DNA of 64,000 bases from Bradyrhizobium guangzhouense (GTDB lineage Bacteria; Pseudomonadota; Alphaproteobacteria; Rhizobiales; Xanthobacteraceae). The DNA lies in the NCBI RefSeq assembly GCF_004114955.1, contig NZ_CP030053.1:3472001-3536000 (forward strand), given 5' to 3'. A program made the position numbers and the translations under genes. Positions 48,612-58,416 of the stretch are shown here, piece by piece. Position 1 is the stretch's first letter. Every line of letters begins with the position of its first letter. The notes under the pieces are model-generated. The model saw nothing but the letters and a program-made list of their open reading frames with translations. It was not told where the DNA came from and made no database searches.

Positions 48612-48890
48612 TCACTTCAAATAGGTTCGGACGACGTCGATGAGGTCGGCGGCGCCCTTGGCTTTCTCGGGATCCTTCTCGTGCGCGGGATCCACGACAT
48701 GATGGCGGATGTGGTCTTCCAGGAGCTCGGTGGTGAGACCGCTGATCGCGCCTTTCACCGACGCCACCAGCATCAGCACATCGGCGCAGCCGATCTCCGA
48801 CTCCAGCGCGCGTTCGACGGCCTCGAGCTGACCCTTGATGCGCCGGACGCGGCCGATGAGCTTCGACTTGTGCTTGATGGTGTGCGACAT
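48612..48890 (-). CDS. rcnR: Nickel/cobalt-sensing repressor RcnR
   Basis: A 92-residue CsoR/RcnR-family helical repressor. The metal ligands known from E. coli RcnR are all in place: His3, Cys35, His60 and His64, which distinguishes it from the copper sensor CsoR and the formaldehyde sensor FrmR. It should release the promoter when Ni or Co binds. The ATG at 48890 has no ribosome site and coincides with the predicted transcription start, indicating a leaderless message. It is followed by rcnA. Confidence 0.93.
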   Translation of the reverse strand: MSHTIKHKSKLIGRVRRIKGQLEAVERALESEIGCADVLMLVASVKGAISGLTTELLEDHIRHHVVDPAHEKDPEKAKGAADLIDVVRTYLK

Positions 48891-48896
48891 CAGGGT

Positions 48897-48925
48897 AAGA
48901 TAGGGGGGTACCCTATATGAGTCAA
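48897..48925 (-). promoter_or_regulatory. Promoter of rcnR-rcnA with RcnR operator in the spacer
   Basis: On the minus strand: -35 TTGACT (48920-48925), 17-bp spacer, -10 TATCTT (48897-48902). The G-tract dyad TAGGGGGGTACCCTA (+ strand, 48901-48915) lies within the spacer and overlaps the -10, fitting RcnR sites, which contain a run of G or C with flanking T/A inverted ends. The predicted start lies at about 48890, the A of the rcnR ATG. Confidence 0.75.
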
Positions 48926-49318
48926 TGTGCGCTCGTTTGGCGAACGCCGACTCGGTTGCGATCCTCGTGCATGCACCGTAACTCTGGTCGCGCGCCTCGT
49001 GACATGAAATCAGACATTGCGAGATGTCATCTTCGCGAGGGTATCACTGTAAGCGAACCCGTGTCTTCCCGGTAACGATTGTGCTGTCAGAGCAACACTC
49101 GCAGCGGATTTAACCCTCATTACCGGTCGTTCGCAGCGGCGCCGCTTTTTGGCCACACCCGAACATGAATAAAATCACTCGAATGTTTCAGGGGCCGGGC
49201 TGGTCCCTTGCACGCGGCAGGAAACTCCAAGGTCGATTCAAATCTTGGTTCTGATCTTCCTGAACTGACAAGGGTTAGCCGGGAAACTGGACAAATTGGA
49301 CCAAGGAAACTGGTCGCG
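48926..49318. other. Intergenic region upstream of ilvD
   Basis: Nearly 400 bp with no convincing gene. It should hold the ilvD promoter and possibly a leader. The only internal structure is a direct repeat GGAAACTGG at 49282-49290 and 49305-49313, just before the ilvD ATG. No T-box or attenuator peptide was recognised. Confidence 0.5.
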
Positions 49319-51043
49319 ATGGACGCCAAGGCCAACATCAAGCAGAGGCTGCCGAGCCGTCACGTGACGGAAGGTCCTGCGCGTGCGCCCCATCGCTCCT
49401 ACTTCTACGCCATGGGTCTGACCACTGAGCAGATCCATCAGCCCTTCGTCGGCGTCGCATCGTGCTGGAATGAAGCCGCGCCCTGCAACATCGCCCTGAT
49501 GCGTCAGGCGCAGGCGGTGAAGAAGGGCGTCGCCTCTGCCGGCGGCACGCCGCGCGAATTCTGCACCATCACGGTCACCGACGGCATCGCCATGGGTCAT
49601 GACGGCATGCGCTCCTCGCTGCCGTCGCGCGAATGCATCGCCGATTCCGTCGAGTTGACCGTTCGCGGCCACGCCTATGATGCCCTCGTTGGGCTCGCCG
49701 GCTGCGACAAGTCGCTGCCGGGCATGATGATGGCGATGCTGCGCCTCAACGTGCCCTCCATCTTCATCTATGGCGGCTCGATCCTCCCCGGCAATTTCCG
49801 CGGGCAGCAGGTCACCGTGCAGGACATGTTCGAGGCCGTCGGCAAGCACTCGGTCGGCGCCATGTCGGACGAGGACCTCGACGAGATCGAGCGCGTGGCG
49901 TGCCCCTCGGCGGGCGCTTGTGGTGCGCAGTTCACCGCCAACACCATGGCGACGGTGTCCGAGGCCATTGGCCTTGCGCTGCCTTACTCGGCCGGTGCTC
50001 CGGCACCGTATGAGATCCGCGACGCCTTCTGCATGACCGCGGGCGAGAAGGTGATGGACCTGATCGCGTCGAATCTCCGGCCGCGCGACATCGTCACCCG
50101 CAAGGCGCTTGAGAATGCCGCGGCCGTTGTCGCGGCCTCGGGCGGCTCGACAAATGCTGCGCTGCACCTGCCGGCGATCGCGCATGAGGCCGGCATCAAG
50201 TTTGACTTATTCGACGTCGCCGAAATCTTCAAAAAGACACCTTATGTCGCGGATTTGAAGCCGGGTGGCCGTTATGTCGCCAAAGACATGTTTGAAGTAG
50301 GTGGCATACCGCTTCTGATGAAGACGCTGCTCGACAACGGATTTCTCCACGGCGACTGCATTACGGTCACCGGTCGAACGATCGCCGAAAACCTCAAAAG
50401 CGTGAAGTGGAATCCGCACCAGGACGTGGTGCACCCGGCAGACAAGCCCATCACCGTGACAGGCGGTGTGGTCGGTCTGAAGGGCAATTTGGCGCCAGAA
50501 GGTGCGATCGTGAAAGTCGCGGGAATGTCCAACCTCAGGTTTACCGGTCCGGCCAGGTGCTTCGACCGGGAGGAGGATGCTTTCGAGGCGGTCCAGAAGC
50601 GCACCTATCGCGAAGGCGAAGTCATTGTGATCCGCTACGAGGGCCCCAAGGGCGGCCCCGGCATGCGCGAGATGCTCCAGACCACCGCGGCGCTGACCGG
50701 CCAGGGCATGGGCGGCAAGATCGCGCTCATCACCGACGGCCGCTTCTCCGGCGCCACGCGCGGCTTCTGCATCGGCCATGTCGGCCCGGAGGCGGCGGTC
50801 GGCGGTCCCATCGGGCTGCTCGAGGACGGCGACATCATCGAGATCGATGCGGACGCCGGTACCCTTAACGTAAAATTGAGCGACGCTGAGCTGGCTCAGC
50901 GCAAGACCAAATGGAGCGCTCGCGCGACTAATCACACGTCGGGTGCGCTCTGGAAATATGCCCAACAGGTTGGACCAGCGGTCGGGGGGGCAGTGACCCA
51001 TCCGGGCGGCGCGCACGAGAAACAGTGCTATGCGGACATCTAG
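49319..51043 (+). CDS. ilvD: Dihydroxy-acid dehydratase
   Basis: A 574-residue iron-sulfur enzyme of branched-chain amino acid synthesis, dehydrating dihydroxy acids to 2-keto acids. Cluster-type Cys residues occur in VASCWNEAAPC, LAGCDKSLPGM and SAGACGAQFTANTM; DGRFSGATRGFCIGHVGPEA lies near the C-terminus. The start MDAKANIKQRLPS at 49319 gives normal length. Codon use changes within the gene: about 50190-50560 and 50860-51010 use TTA, ATA, GTA and AAA, otherwise rare in the window, suggesting a mosaic. The 3' end overlaps exoR by 14 bases. Confidence 0.95.
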   Translation: MDAKANIKQRLPSRHVTEGPARAPHRSYFYAMGLTTEQIHQPFVGVASCWNEAAPCNIALMRQAQAVKKGVASAGGTPREFCTITVTDGIAMGHDGMRSSLPSRECIADSVELTVRGHAYDALVGLAGCDKSLPGMMMAMLRLNVPSIFIYGGSILPGNFRGQQVTVQDMFEAVGKHSVGAMSDEDLDEIERVACPSAGACGAQFTANTMATVSEAIGLALPYSAGAPAPYEIRDAFCMTAGEKVMDLIASNLRPRDIVTRKALENAAAVVAASGGSTNAALHLPAIAHEAGIKFDLFDVAEIFKKTPYVADLKPGGRYVAKDMFEVGGIPLLMKTLLDNGFLHGDCITVTGRTIAENLKSVKWNPHQDVVHPADKPITVTGGVVGLKGNLAPEGAIVKVAGMSNLRFTGPARCFDREEDAFEAVQKRTYREGEVIVIRYEGPKGGPGMREMLQTTAALTGQGMGGKIALITDGRFSGATRGFCIGHVGPEAAVGGPIGLLEDGDIIEIDADAGTLNVKLSDAELAQRKTKWSARATNHTSGALWKYAQQVGPAVGGAVTHPGGAHEKQCYADI

Positions 51044-51854
51044 GCGTGCCATCGTTGCGTTTGTGTTGGGGGCTACCGCGCTGGCCGCGCCGGCGCTCGC
51101 CTTCGACGGTGCGCCGGTCAATCCGAAGGATGCGACCATCCCGGTCGTGACCAGTCTGCCCGGTTCCGCGGGTGCGGTGCGAAAGTCGGCAGTCCCGGTG
51201 GCGCCCCAGGAAACTTCGCTCAGCGCCCTGCAATATGCCGCCGAGGGCGGTCATCCGATCGCGCAGTGGAAGCTCGGCCGCATGTACGCCAGCGGCGACG
51301 GTGTCGCCCAGGACGACGTGCGCGCCTTCGACTATTTCAACAAGATCGCCAATGCGCATGCCGAAGACAGCCCGTCGGCGCCGCAGGCGCAGGTCGTGGC
51401 CAATGCCTTCGTCGCGCTGGGCCGCTATTATCTCAACGGCATCCCGAACTCGAAGATCAAGGCCGATCCTGACCGGGCGCGGGAGATGTTCTCCTATGCC
51501 GCCTCTTATTTCGGGAACGCGGACGCGCAGTACGATCTCGCCCGGCTCTATCTGAAGACGCCGGACGCCTCGCGCGAGGATTTCCGCTACGGCGCGCGTT
51601 GGCTCGGCCTTGCCGCCCAGAAGGGGCAGCACGAAGCCCAGGCGCTGCTCGGACAGATGCTGTTCAACGGCGATCGCCTGCCGCGGCAGGCCGCGCGCGG
51701 CCTGATGTGGCTGACGCTGGCGCGTGACAGTGCCGGCACCGACGAGACCTGGATCAAGGAAAACTACAACCGCGCCTTCGCCAAGGCCTCCGACGACGAC
51801 CGCGCCATGTGCCTGCAAATGCTGGAACAGTGGGTGCAGGGCCGGCACGAGTAA
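51030..51854 (+). CDS. exoR: ExoR-like periplasmic SEL1-repeat regulator
   Basis: A 274-residue exported protein. A signal peptide (RRAIVAFVLGATALAAPALA, cleavage before FDGAP) is followed by SEL1/TPR-like repeats: LQYAAEGGHPIAQWKLGRMYASGDGV, FVALGRYYLNGIPNSKIKADPDRAREMFSYAASYFG and RWLGLAAQKGQHEAQALLGQMLFNGD. The block around NAFVALG, REMFSYAASYFG and ARGLMWLTLARD is the ExoR pattern. In Sinorhizobium, ExoR holds the sensor ExoS inactive and so restrains exopolysaccharide synthesis. It starts inside ilvD, overlapping by 14 bases. Confidence 0.88.
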   Translation: MRTSRRAIVAFVLGATALAAPALAFDGAPVNPKDATIPVVTSLPGSAGAVRKSAVPVAPQETSLSALQYAAEGGHPIAQWKLGRMYASGDGVAQDDVRAFDYFNKIANAHAEDSPSAPQAQVVANAFVALGRYYLNGIPNSKIKADPDRAREMFSYAASYFGNADAQYDLARLYLKTPDASREDFRYGARWLGLAAQKGQHEAQALLGQMLFNGDRLPRQAARGLMWLTLARDSAGTDETWIKENYNRAFAKASDDDRAMCLQMLEQWVQGRHE

Positions 51855-51866
51855 TAACCACACTCA

Positions 51867-51946
51867 GTCATTCCGGGGCGGCTCGAAGAGCCGAGCCCGG
51901 AATCTCGAGATTCCGGGTTCGATGCTTTGCATCGCCCCGGAATGAC
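51867..51946. repeat. Palindromic intergenic repeat, GTCATTCCGGGG family (long copy)
   Basis: Outer arms 51867-51880 and 51933-51946 pair over 14 bp. The centre holds three further dyads: GGCTC/GAGCC, a perfect 22-base palindrome at 51896-51917 (CCCGGAATCTC and its complement), and GATGC/GCATC. It lies between convergent exoR and xthA and can fold as a multi-arm structure on either strand. Confidence 0.8.
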
Positions 51947-51958
51947 GGGCACTGACGG

Positions 51959-52756
51959 TTACGCCGCCTCCAGATCCAGATCCGCCCAAACTGGCACGTG
52001 GTCCGACGGCTTCTCCCAGGCCCGCACATAGCTGTCGATGCCGACATTGGCGAGCTTATCGCTCGCCTGCGGTGACAACAGCAGATGGTCGATCCGCAGT
52101 CCCTGGTTCTTCTGCCAGGCCCCGGCCTGGTAATCCCAGAACGTGTAGAGACCAGGCTCGTCCGTGACGGCCCGCAGGGCGTCGGTCAGGCCGAGGCCGA
52201 GCAGGGATTGGAAACTCTCGCGCGTCTCGGTCTTGAACAGGGCGTCCTCGGTCCAAGCGGCGGGATTATGGACGTCGCGGGCATGCGGGATGACGTTGAA
52301 GTCGCCTGCGAGGATCAGCGGCTCCTCGGTCTTAAGACGCTCCTTCGAATACTCAAGAAGCCGCGACATCCATTTGAGCTTGTAGGGATATTTCTCGGTG
52401 CCGACGGGATTGCCGTTGGGCAGATAAAGGCAGGCGATGCGCATCACGCCCTGCTTGAGCGTCACCACGCCTTCGAGGAAACGGGCATGCGAGTCCTCGT
52501 CGTCGCCGGCGAGCCCCGACTTGGTCTCGTCGAATTTGAGCTTGGAGAGCAGGGCGACGCCGTTGAACGTCTTCTGCCCGTGGGTCACCACGTTGTAGCC
52601 GAGCGCTTCGATCTCCAGCCGGGGAAACGCCTCGTCGACGCATTTGATCTCCTGCAGGCAGGCGATGTCCGGCTGGCATTCCCTGAGCCACGTCATCAGG
52701 AGATCGATCCGCTGCCGGACCGAATTGACGTTCCAGGTGGCAACTCTGATGGGCAT
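51959..52756 (-). CDS. xthA: Exodeoxyribonuclease III (AP endonuclease)
   Basis: A 265-residue DNA repair enzyme of the Exo III family. Motifs are RVATWNVNSVRQR, CLQEIKCVDEAFP, GVALLSKL, LAGDFNVIPHARDVHN (catalytic Asp/Asn), LRIDHLLLS and SDHVPVWADL (catalytic His). It cuts at abasic sites and degrades 3' ends. The ATG at 52756 (MPIRVATWN) is the family-typical start. It is divergent from the hybrid histidine kinase. Confidence 0.96.
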   Translation of the reverse strand: MPIRVATWNVNSVRQRIDLLMTWLRECQPDIACLQEIKCVDEAFPRLEIEALGYNVVTHGQKTFNGVALLSKLKFDETKSGLAGDDEDSHARFLEGVVTLKQGVMRIACLYLPNGNPVGTEKYPYKLKWMSRLLEYSKERLKTEEPLILAGDFNVIPHARDVHNPAAWTEDALFKTETRESFQSLLGLGLTDALRAVTDEPGLYTFWDYQAGAWQKNQGLRIDHLLLSPQASDKLANVGIDSYVRAWEKPSDHVPVWADLDLEAA

Positions 52757-52892
52757 GGGCTGAGGCTCCGGACCAAGGGCCATGGTTAGAACAAACCGCT
52801 AACCTCCCCGTCAAGGACGCCGCAAAATCTCCCACAAAATTAACCCGGTTGAAGCCGGCCGTAGGTCATTGATACGGAAAAGGTTCCTTCGG

Positions 52893-55223
<2,331 letters not shown>

Positions 55224-55309
55224 GGCGTTAACCCCGTGCACGAATATGCGTTTCCGCACACGTTGGCCGGACGCTGGCAATTCGGATCGCCGTGTTACCT
55301 TGCGCCGCC

Positions 55310-56419
55310 ATGCGTCTCCTTGTCCTGCTTTTCATCTTGTTCACGGCCTCCGCTCGCGCCGGCGACGGTCCGCTGATGAGCGCGCACATGATGTTGCCTG
55401 TCGAGATCTCCGGCAGCAAGGTGTCGCTCGAAAGCTTCGTCATTCGTCCTGATCGTCCCGGCAAATTTCCTCTCGTCGTGATCGCTCACGGAATGCCTCA
55501 CGGCTCCGGCGAAGAATTCTTCACCGCAATCCTCAACCGCTCTCCGCTCGACTACAGCAAGGCGGCCGTCGCCTTCGCGCAGCGGGGATATGCCGTGGTC
55601 TCGATCATGCGTCGTGGCTATGGCCGATCCGGAGGAGGGTTCTCCGAGTCCCTGCGGCAGGCCTGCGACTACCTTCCGGCCGTGCGCGCTGCCGGCGACG
55701 ATATCATTGCGGCGGTCGCCTCACTGCGCGATGAGCCCTGGGTCGACGCCGAGCATGTCGTCTTGCTCGGTCATTCCGTTGGGGGGCTCACGGTGATGGC
55801 CGTCGCCGGACAGAATGTACCGGGGGTCGTCGGCGCCGTGAATTTTGATGGCGGTCGGAATAGCTCCTCCGCACCCAATCAACCCTGCTCGCCTGACCAT
55901 CTGGTCGATACATCAGCCGCATTGGGGCGCACGGCCCATATCCCCATGCTTTGGCTCTATGCCGAGAACGATCAATTCTACGGTCCAGATTTGGCACGGC
56001 GCATGTTCGCGGCCTACAGCGCCGGCGGTGCGCCTGCGCAGTTGCATATGCTGCCTCCGTTCGAGCCGAACGGCCACAATACCGTGATGCTCGCGCCGGC
56101 AGATCATTGGTTTCCGTCCGTCGAGCCCTTTCTTGAAAAATTGGGTCTACCAACCAGGACTGTCATCGAGGCGCCGTTGTTCGCTGAGCTGCCAATCCCG
56201 CCGGGGGCGGTCGCCGCTTGTCAGGCGGCGTTCACGGACTACCTCGCCAATCCCGATGATGCCAAGGCCTTCGCGATGAGCACGGGCGGCCACTGCGGCA
56301 TTGGATTTGGCCGCACGCCTCTCGAGGCGCGCGAGCCTGCTGTGATGAAATGCAAGATCAATTCGCGCGGCGAAGATTGCAGGCTCTACGCGGTCGGACA
56401 GAAGCTTGCGGGAGATTGA
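55310..56419 (+). CDS. Secreted alpha/beta hydrolase
   Basis: A 369-residue protein with a signal peptide (RLLVLLFILFTASARAG). The hydrolase fold shows the oxyanion region VIAHGMPHGSGEE, the nucleophile elbow GHSVGGL, the acid in WLYAENDQFYG and a His in GHNTVM. It resembles dienelactone hydrolase-type and serine hydrolases of broad substrate range. The C-terminal 80 residues carry four Cys (CQAAF, GGHCGIGFG, KCKINSRGEDC) and look like a small extra disulfide-bonded domain. The substrate is unknown. Confidence 0.85.
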   Translation: MRLLVLLFILFTASARAGDGPLMSAHMMLPVEISGSKVSLESFVIRPDRPGKFPLVVIAHGMPHGSGEEFFTAILNRSPLDYSKAAVAFAQRGYAVVSIMRRGYGRSGGGFSESLRQACDYLPAVRAAGDDIIAAVASLRDEPWVDAEHVVLLGHSVGGLTVMAVAGQNVPGVVGAVNFDGGRNSSSAPNQPCSPDHLVDTSAALGRTAHIPMLWLYAENDQFYGPDLARRMFAAYSAGGAPAQLHMLPPFEPNGHNTVMLAPADHWFPSVEPFLEKLGLPTRTVIEAPLFAELPIPPGAVAACQAAFTDYLANPDDAKAFAMSTGGHCGIGFGRTPLEAREPAVMKCKINSRGEDCRLYAVGQKLAGD

Positions 56420-56559
56420 GTCACGGTCCAAGCGATTCTTGGCAAGATGGTATGACGCTGCTTCAACTCATCATCGCAATGCAATGAGGTTGCGAGACAC
56501 GCGACCAGCGGACGGAACTGGGCTTGCGCTCCACCGGACGTGAGGCCAATCATGCTGCC

Positions 56560-56898
56560 ATGACAAAGCGTCTGCCGAAAGGCGGCCAGGCATTCCTCGA
56601 TATGCGCAAGATCGAGGACTATTGTTTGGACCCCTCGCATCCGCGGGGCCGGCACAAAGCCCGGGTATTCCGTGAGGCCCTAGGCCTTGAGCGGAGCGAT
56701 GCGGCGTGGCTGCGCGATGCTCTGCTCGAAGCTGCACAATCCGGTGAAGCCTTACTGGATGGAGAGGGGGCTTGGGGGACGCATTGGCGCCTCGATACGA
56801 CAGTGAGGCGACAGGGGAAAAGTGTTGTGGTAAGAACAATCTGGATCATACGGACCGGTGAGACGGTACCGAGGTTCGTCACCTGCTGGGTGTTGTGA
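56560..56898 (+). CDS. DUF6883 family protein
   Basis: A 112-residue soluble protein. Recognisable segments are KLEDYC-like RKIEDYCLDPSHPRGRHKARVFREALGL, an internal AAWLRDALLEAA helix, and the C-terminal WRLDTTVRRQGKSVVVRTIWIIRTGETVPRFVTCWVL-type beta region, which recalls small compact folds such as toxins and nucleases. The His-Arg-Arg cluster in HPRGRHKARVF is the most conserved-looking part. The start at 56560 matches the family's usual beginning (KLP-like RLPKGG). It overlaps the next gene by one base (TGATG), so the two are coupled. The function is unknown. Confidence 0.8.
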   Translation: MTKRLPKGGQAFLDMRKIEDYCLDPSHPRGRHKARVFREALGLERSDAAWLRDALLEAAQSGEALLDGEGAWGTHWRLDTTVRRQGKSVVVRTIWIIRTGETVPRFVTCWVL

Positions 56899-57131
56899 TG
56901 AGAACGAAAAAGGTCAAGAACGAAGGACCGTCCATTTTGGACGTGGTGGCATTGCTGACGGACCTTCCCGGGCAGCAGCTTGCTCGTGGACAGGTCGGCA
57001 CCGTCATCGAACGGCTCGATGACAACACGCTGCTCGTGGAGTTTAGCGACGATCAGGGGCGGGCCTACGCGATTACACCCTGCCCGGGGACCGAATTGCT
57101 CATCCTTCACTATGTCCCGGAAGCCGCCTGA
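56898..57131 (+). CDS. DUF4926 family protein
   Basis: A 77-residue small beta-rich protein. The pattern ILDVVALLTDLPGQQLARGQVGTVIERL...LLVEFSDDQGRAYA is that of DUF4926, a short SH3-like fold of unknown function. The ATG at 56898 shares a base with the DUF6883 stop; a GTG at 56895 is also in frame. DUF4926 genes are repeatedly found beside DUF6883 genes (recalled, not verified here), so this may be the partner of the upstream protein, for example an inhibitor or antitoxin. No DNA-binding motif is seen. Confidence 0.8.
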   Translation: MRTKKVKNEGPSILDVVALLTDLPGQQLARGQVGTVIERLDDNTLLVEFSDDQGRAYAITPCPGTELLILHYVPEAA

Positions 57132-57262
57132 ACGTCGTACGGCGCGGCAGAAATGCTACCGACGGTGGACCACAAGTGCTCTGGCGGAGATGAGCAGATA
57201 ACGGGCCACGGCTGATATGATGGTGACAGTGCTGGATTGCGCCCCGCCGTAACGCGCCGCCG

Positions 57263-58165
57263 TCACAGTTTGCCATAGACACGCGCCGCGACCGCCTTCA
57301 GGTGCTCGACCGAGCCCGACTCCGGATGCGGCTTGACCGGCGCGAACAGGATCGACGCCTGCCGACCGTTCTTCCAGATAAAGATGTTGACGGCATTACC
57401 GTTGCCCTTGGTGCAGGAATGCTCGCCGAACGCTTCACTGCCGAGTTCGGGAATCGCCACGTGCTGGCAGGGACCTGCGCGCCTCATCATGCTGATGACC
57501 GTGTCGCGCGACATCGTGATCACGGCGACCGCCATGGTGTTGGCCTCGCGATCGAACATCATGCAACTGCCGGCACCGGTGCGCTGGACCTGCAGCGTGC
57601 TCTTGTCGAGAAAGCCGTCGGCATCCGCGGGGGTGAGCCATTCGCAGTCACCGAACCGCTCGCTGGTCTTGGTCACATTGCCGATGGCAACGCGCGCGGC
57701 TTGGGTGATCGGTCCGAGCAGTGCGTCGTCGGCGCGCCGGCCGATCGGATAGACGCTCAGCTGCAGAATGTAGTCGCCCGACAAGGCGAGGACCGAAGCC
57801 TCCTGGCGCTCCGCACCAGTGGCGGTCACACCAAACTGGCCTTCCTCGCCGATGTCAGCGACTGCGTTCAGCGGCATGCGCTCACCGAGCGTCTTGACGA
57901 AGGTCGCGTACAACTCTTTGGCGCGGTCCTTGTCGGGATTGCGGAACACGGACAGCATCATCGTGTCGCCGCGCCCGCCCTGATAGATGCAGCCGCGGCC
58001 GTCCTGATTTGAAATCAGCGACCATTTCAGCGCCGGCATCGCACCGGCAAGGTCCTTGGCGCTGATGAAAGGGCAGGTTATGGCCGCGTGCGCGGGAGGC
58101 ACGGGGAGGGCTGCGATGGCGAGGAAGAGGGCGAGGCAACAGAGCAGACGACTGATCATGCGCAT
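57263..58165 (-). CDS. Secreted protein of unknown function
   Basis: A 300-residue protein with a clear signal peptide (SRLLCCLALFLAIAALPVPPAHA, cleavage before AITCPF). The mature part seems to contain two similar modules: CPFISAKDLAGAMP...GCIYQGGRGDTMMLSVF and GDCEWLTPADADGFLD...GSCMMFDREANTMAVAV, each with a pair of Cys and a central beta-rich stretch, which suggests an internal duplication. No catalytic motif is seen. It is divergent from the CobT-like gene and converges with the DUF4926 gene. Confidence 0.8.
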   Translation of the reverse strand: MRMISRLLCCLALFLAIAALPVPPAHAAITCPFISAKDLAGAMPALKWSLISNQDGRGCIYQGGRGDTMMLSVFRNPDKDRAKELYATFVKTLGERMPLNAVADIGEEGQFGVTATGAERQEASVLALSGDYILQLSVYPIGRRADDALLGPITQAARVAIGNVTKTSERFGDCEWLTPADADGFLDKSTLQVQRTGAGSCMMFDREANTMAVAVITMSRDTVISMMRRAGPCQHVAIPELGSEAFGEHSCTKGNGNAVNIFIWKNGRQASILFAPVKPHPESGSVEHLKAVAARVYGKL

Positions 58166-58416
58166 TGGATGAATTGATACCTGTTAGCTCGCTGAAGGAG
58201 GCTTTCGAGCTTGAATGATGTGGACTGTCCCTTGCATTTGGGTCGAGTTGGGCACGCAACCGGTTCATGGTTGATCCCGGGCAGCGCGCCGGCGGTAGGG
58301 CCACCAGATTTTCCGAGGCCGTTTTCCCTCGAGGCCGCTAAAGACCCGTTGCAGGGAAGCGGTTTCTGCAGGCCCGGCTTGGTAGCGTCGTACTGTCGAA
58401 ATCACTGGAGCCGAGC

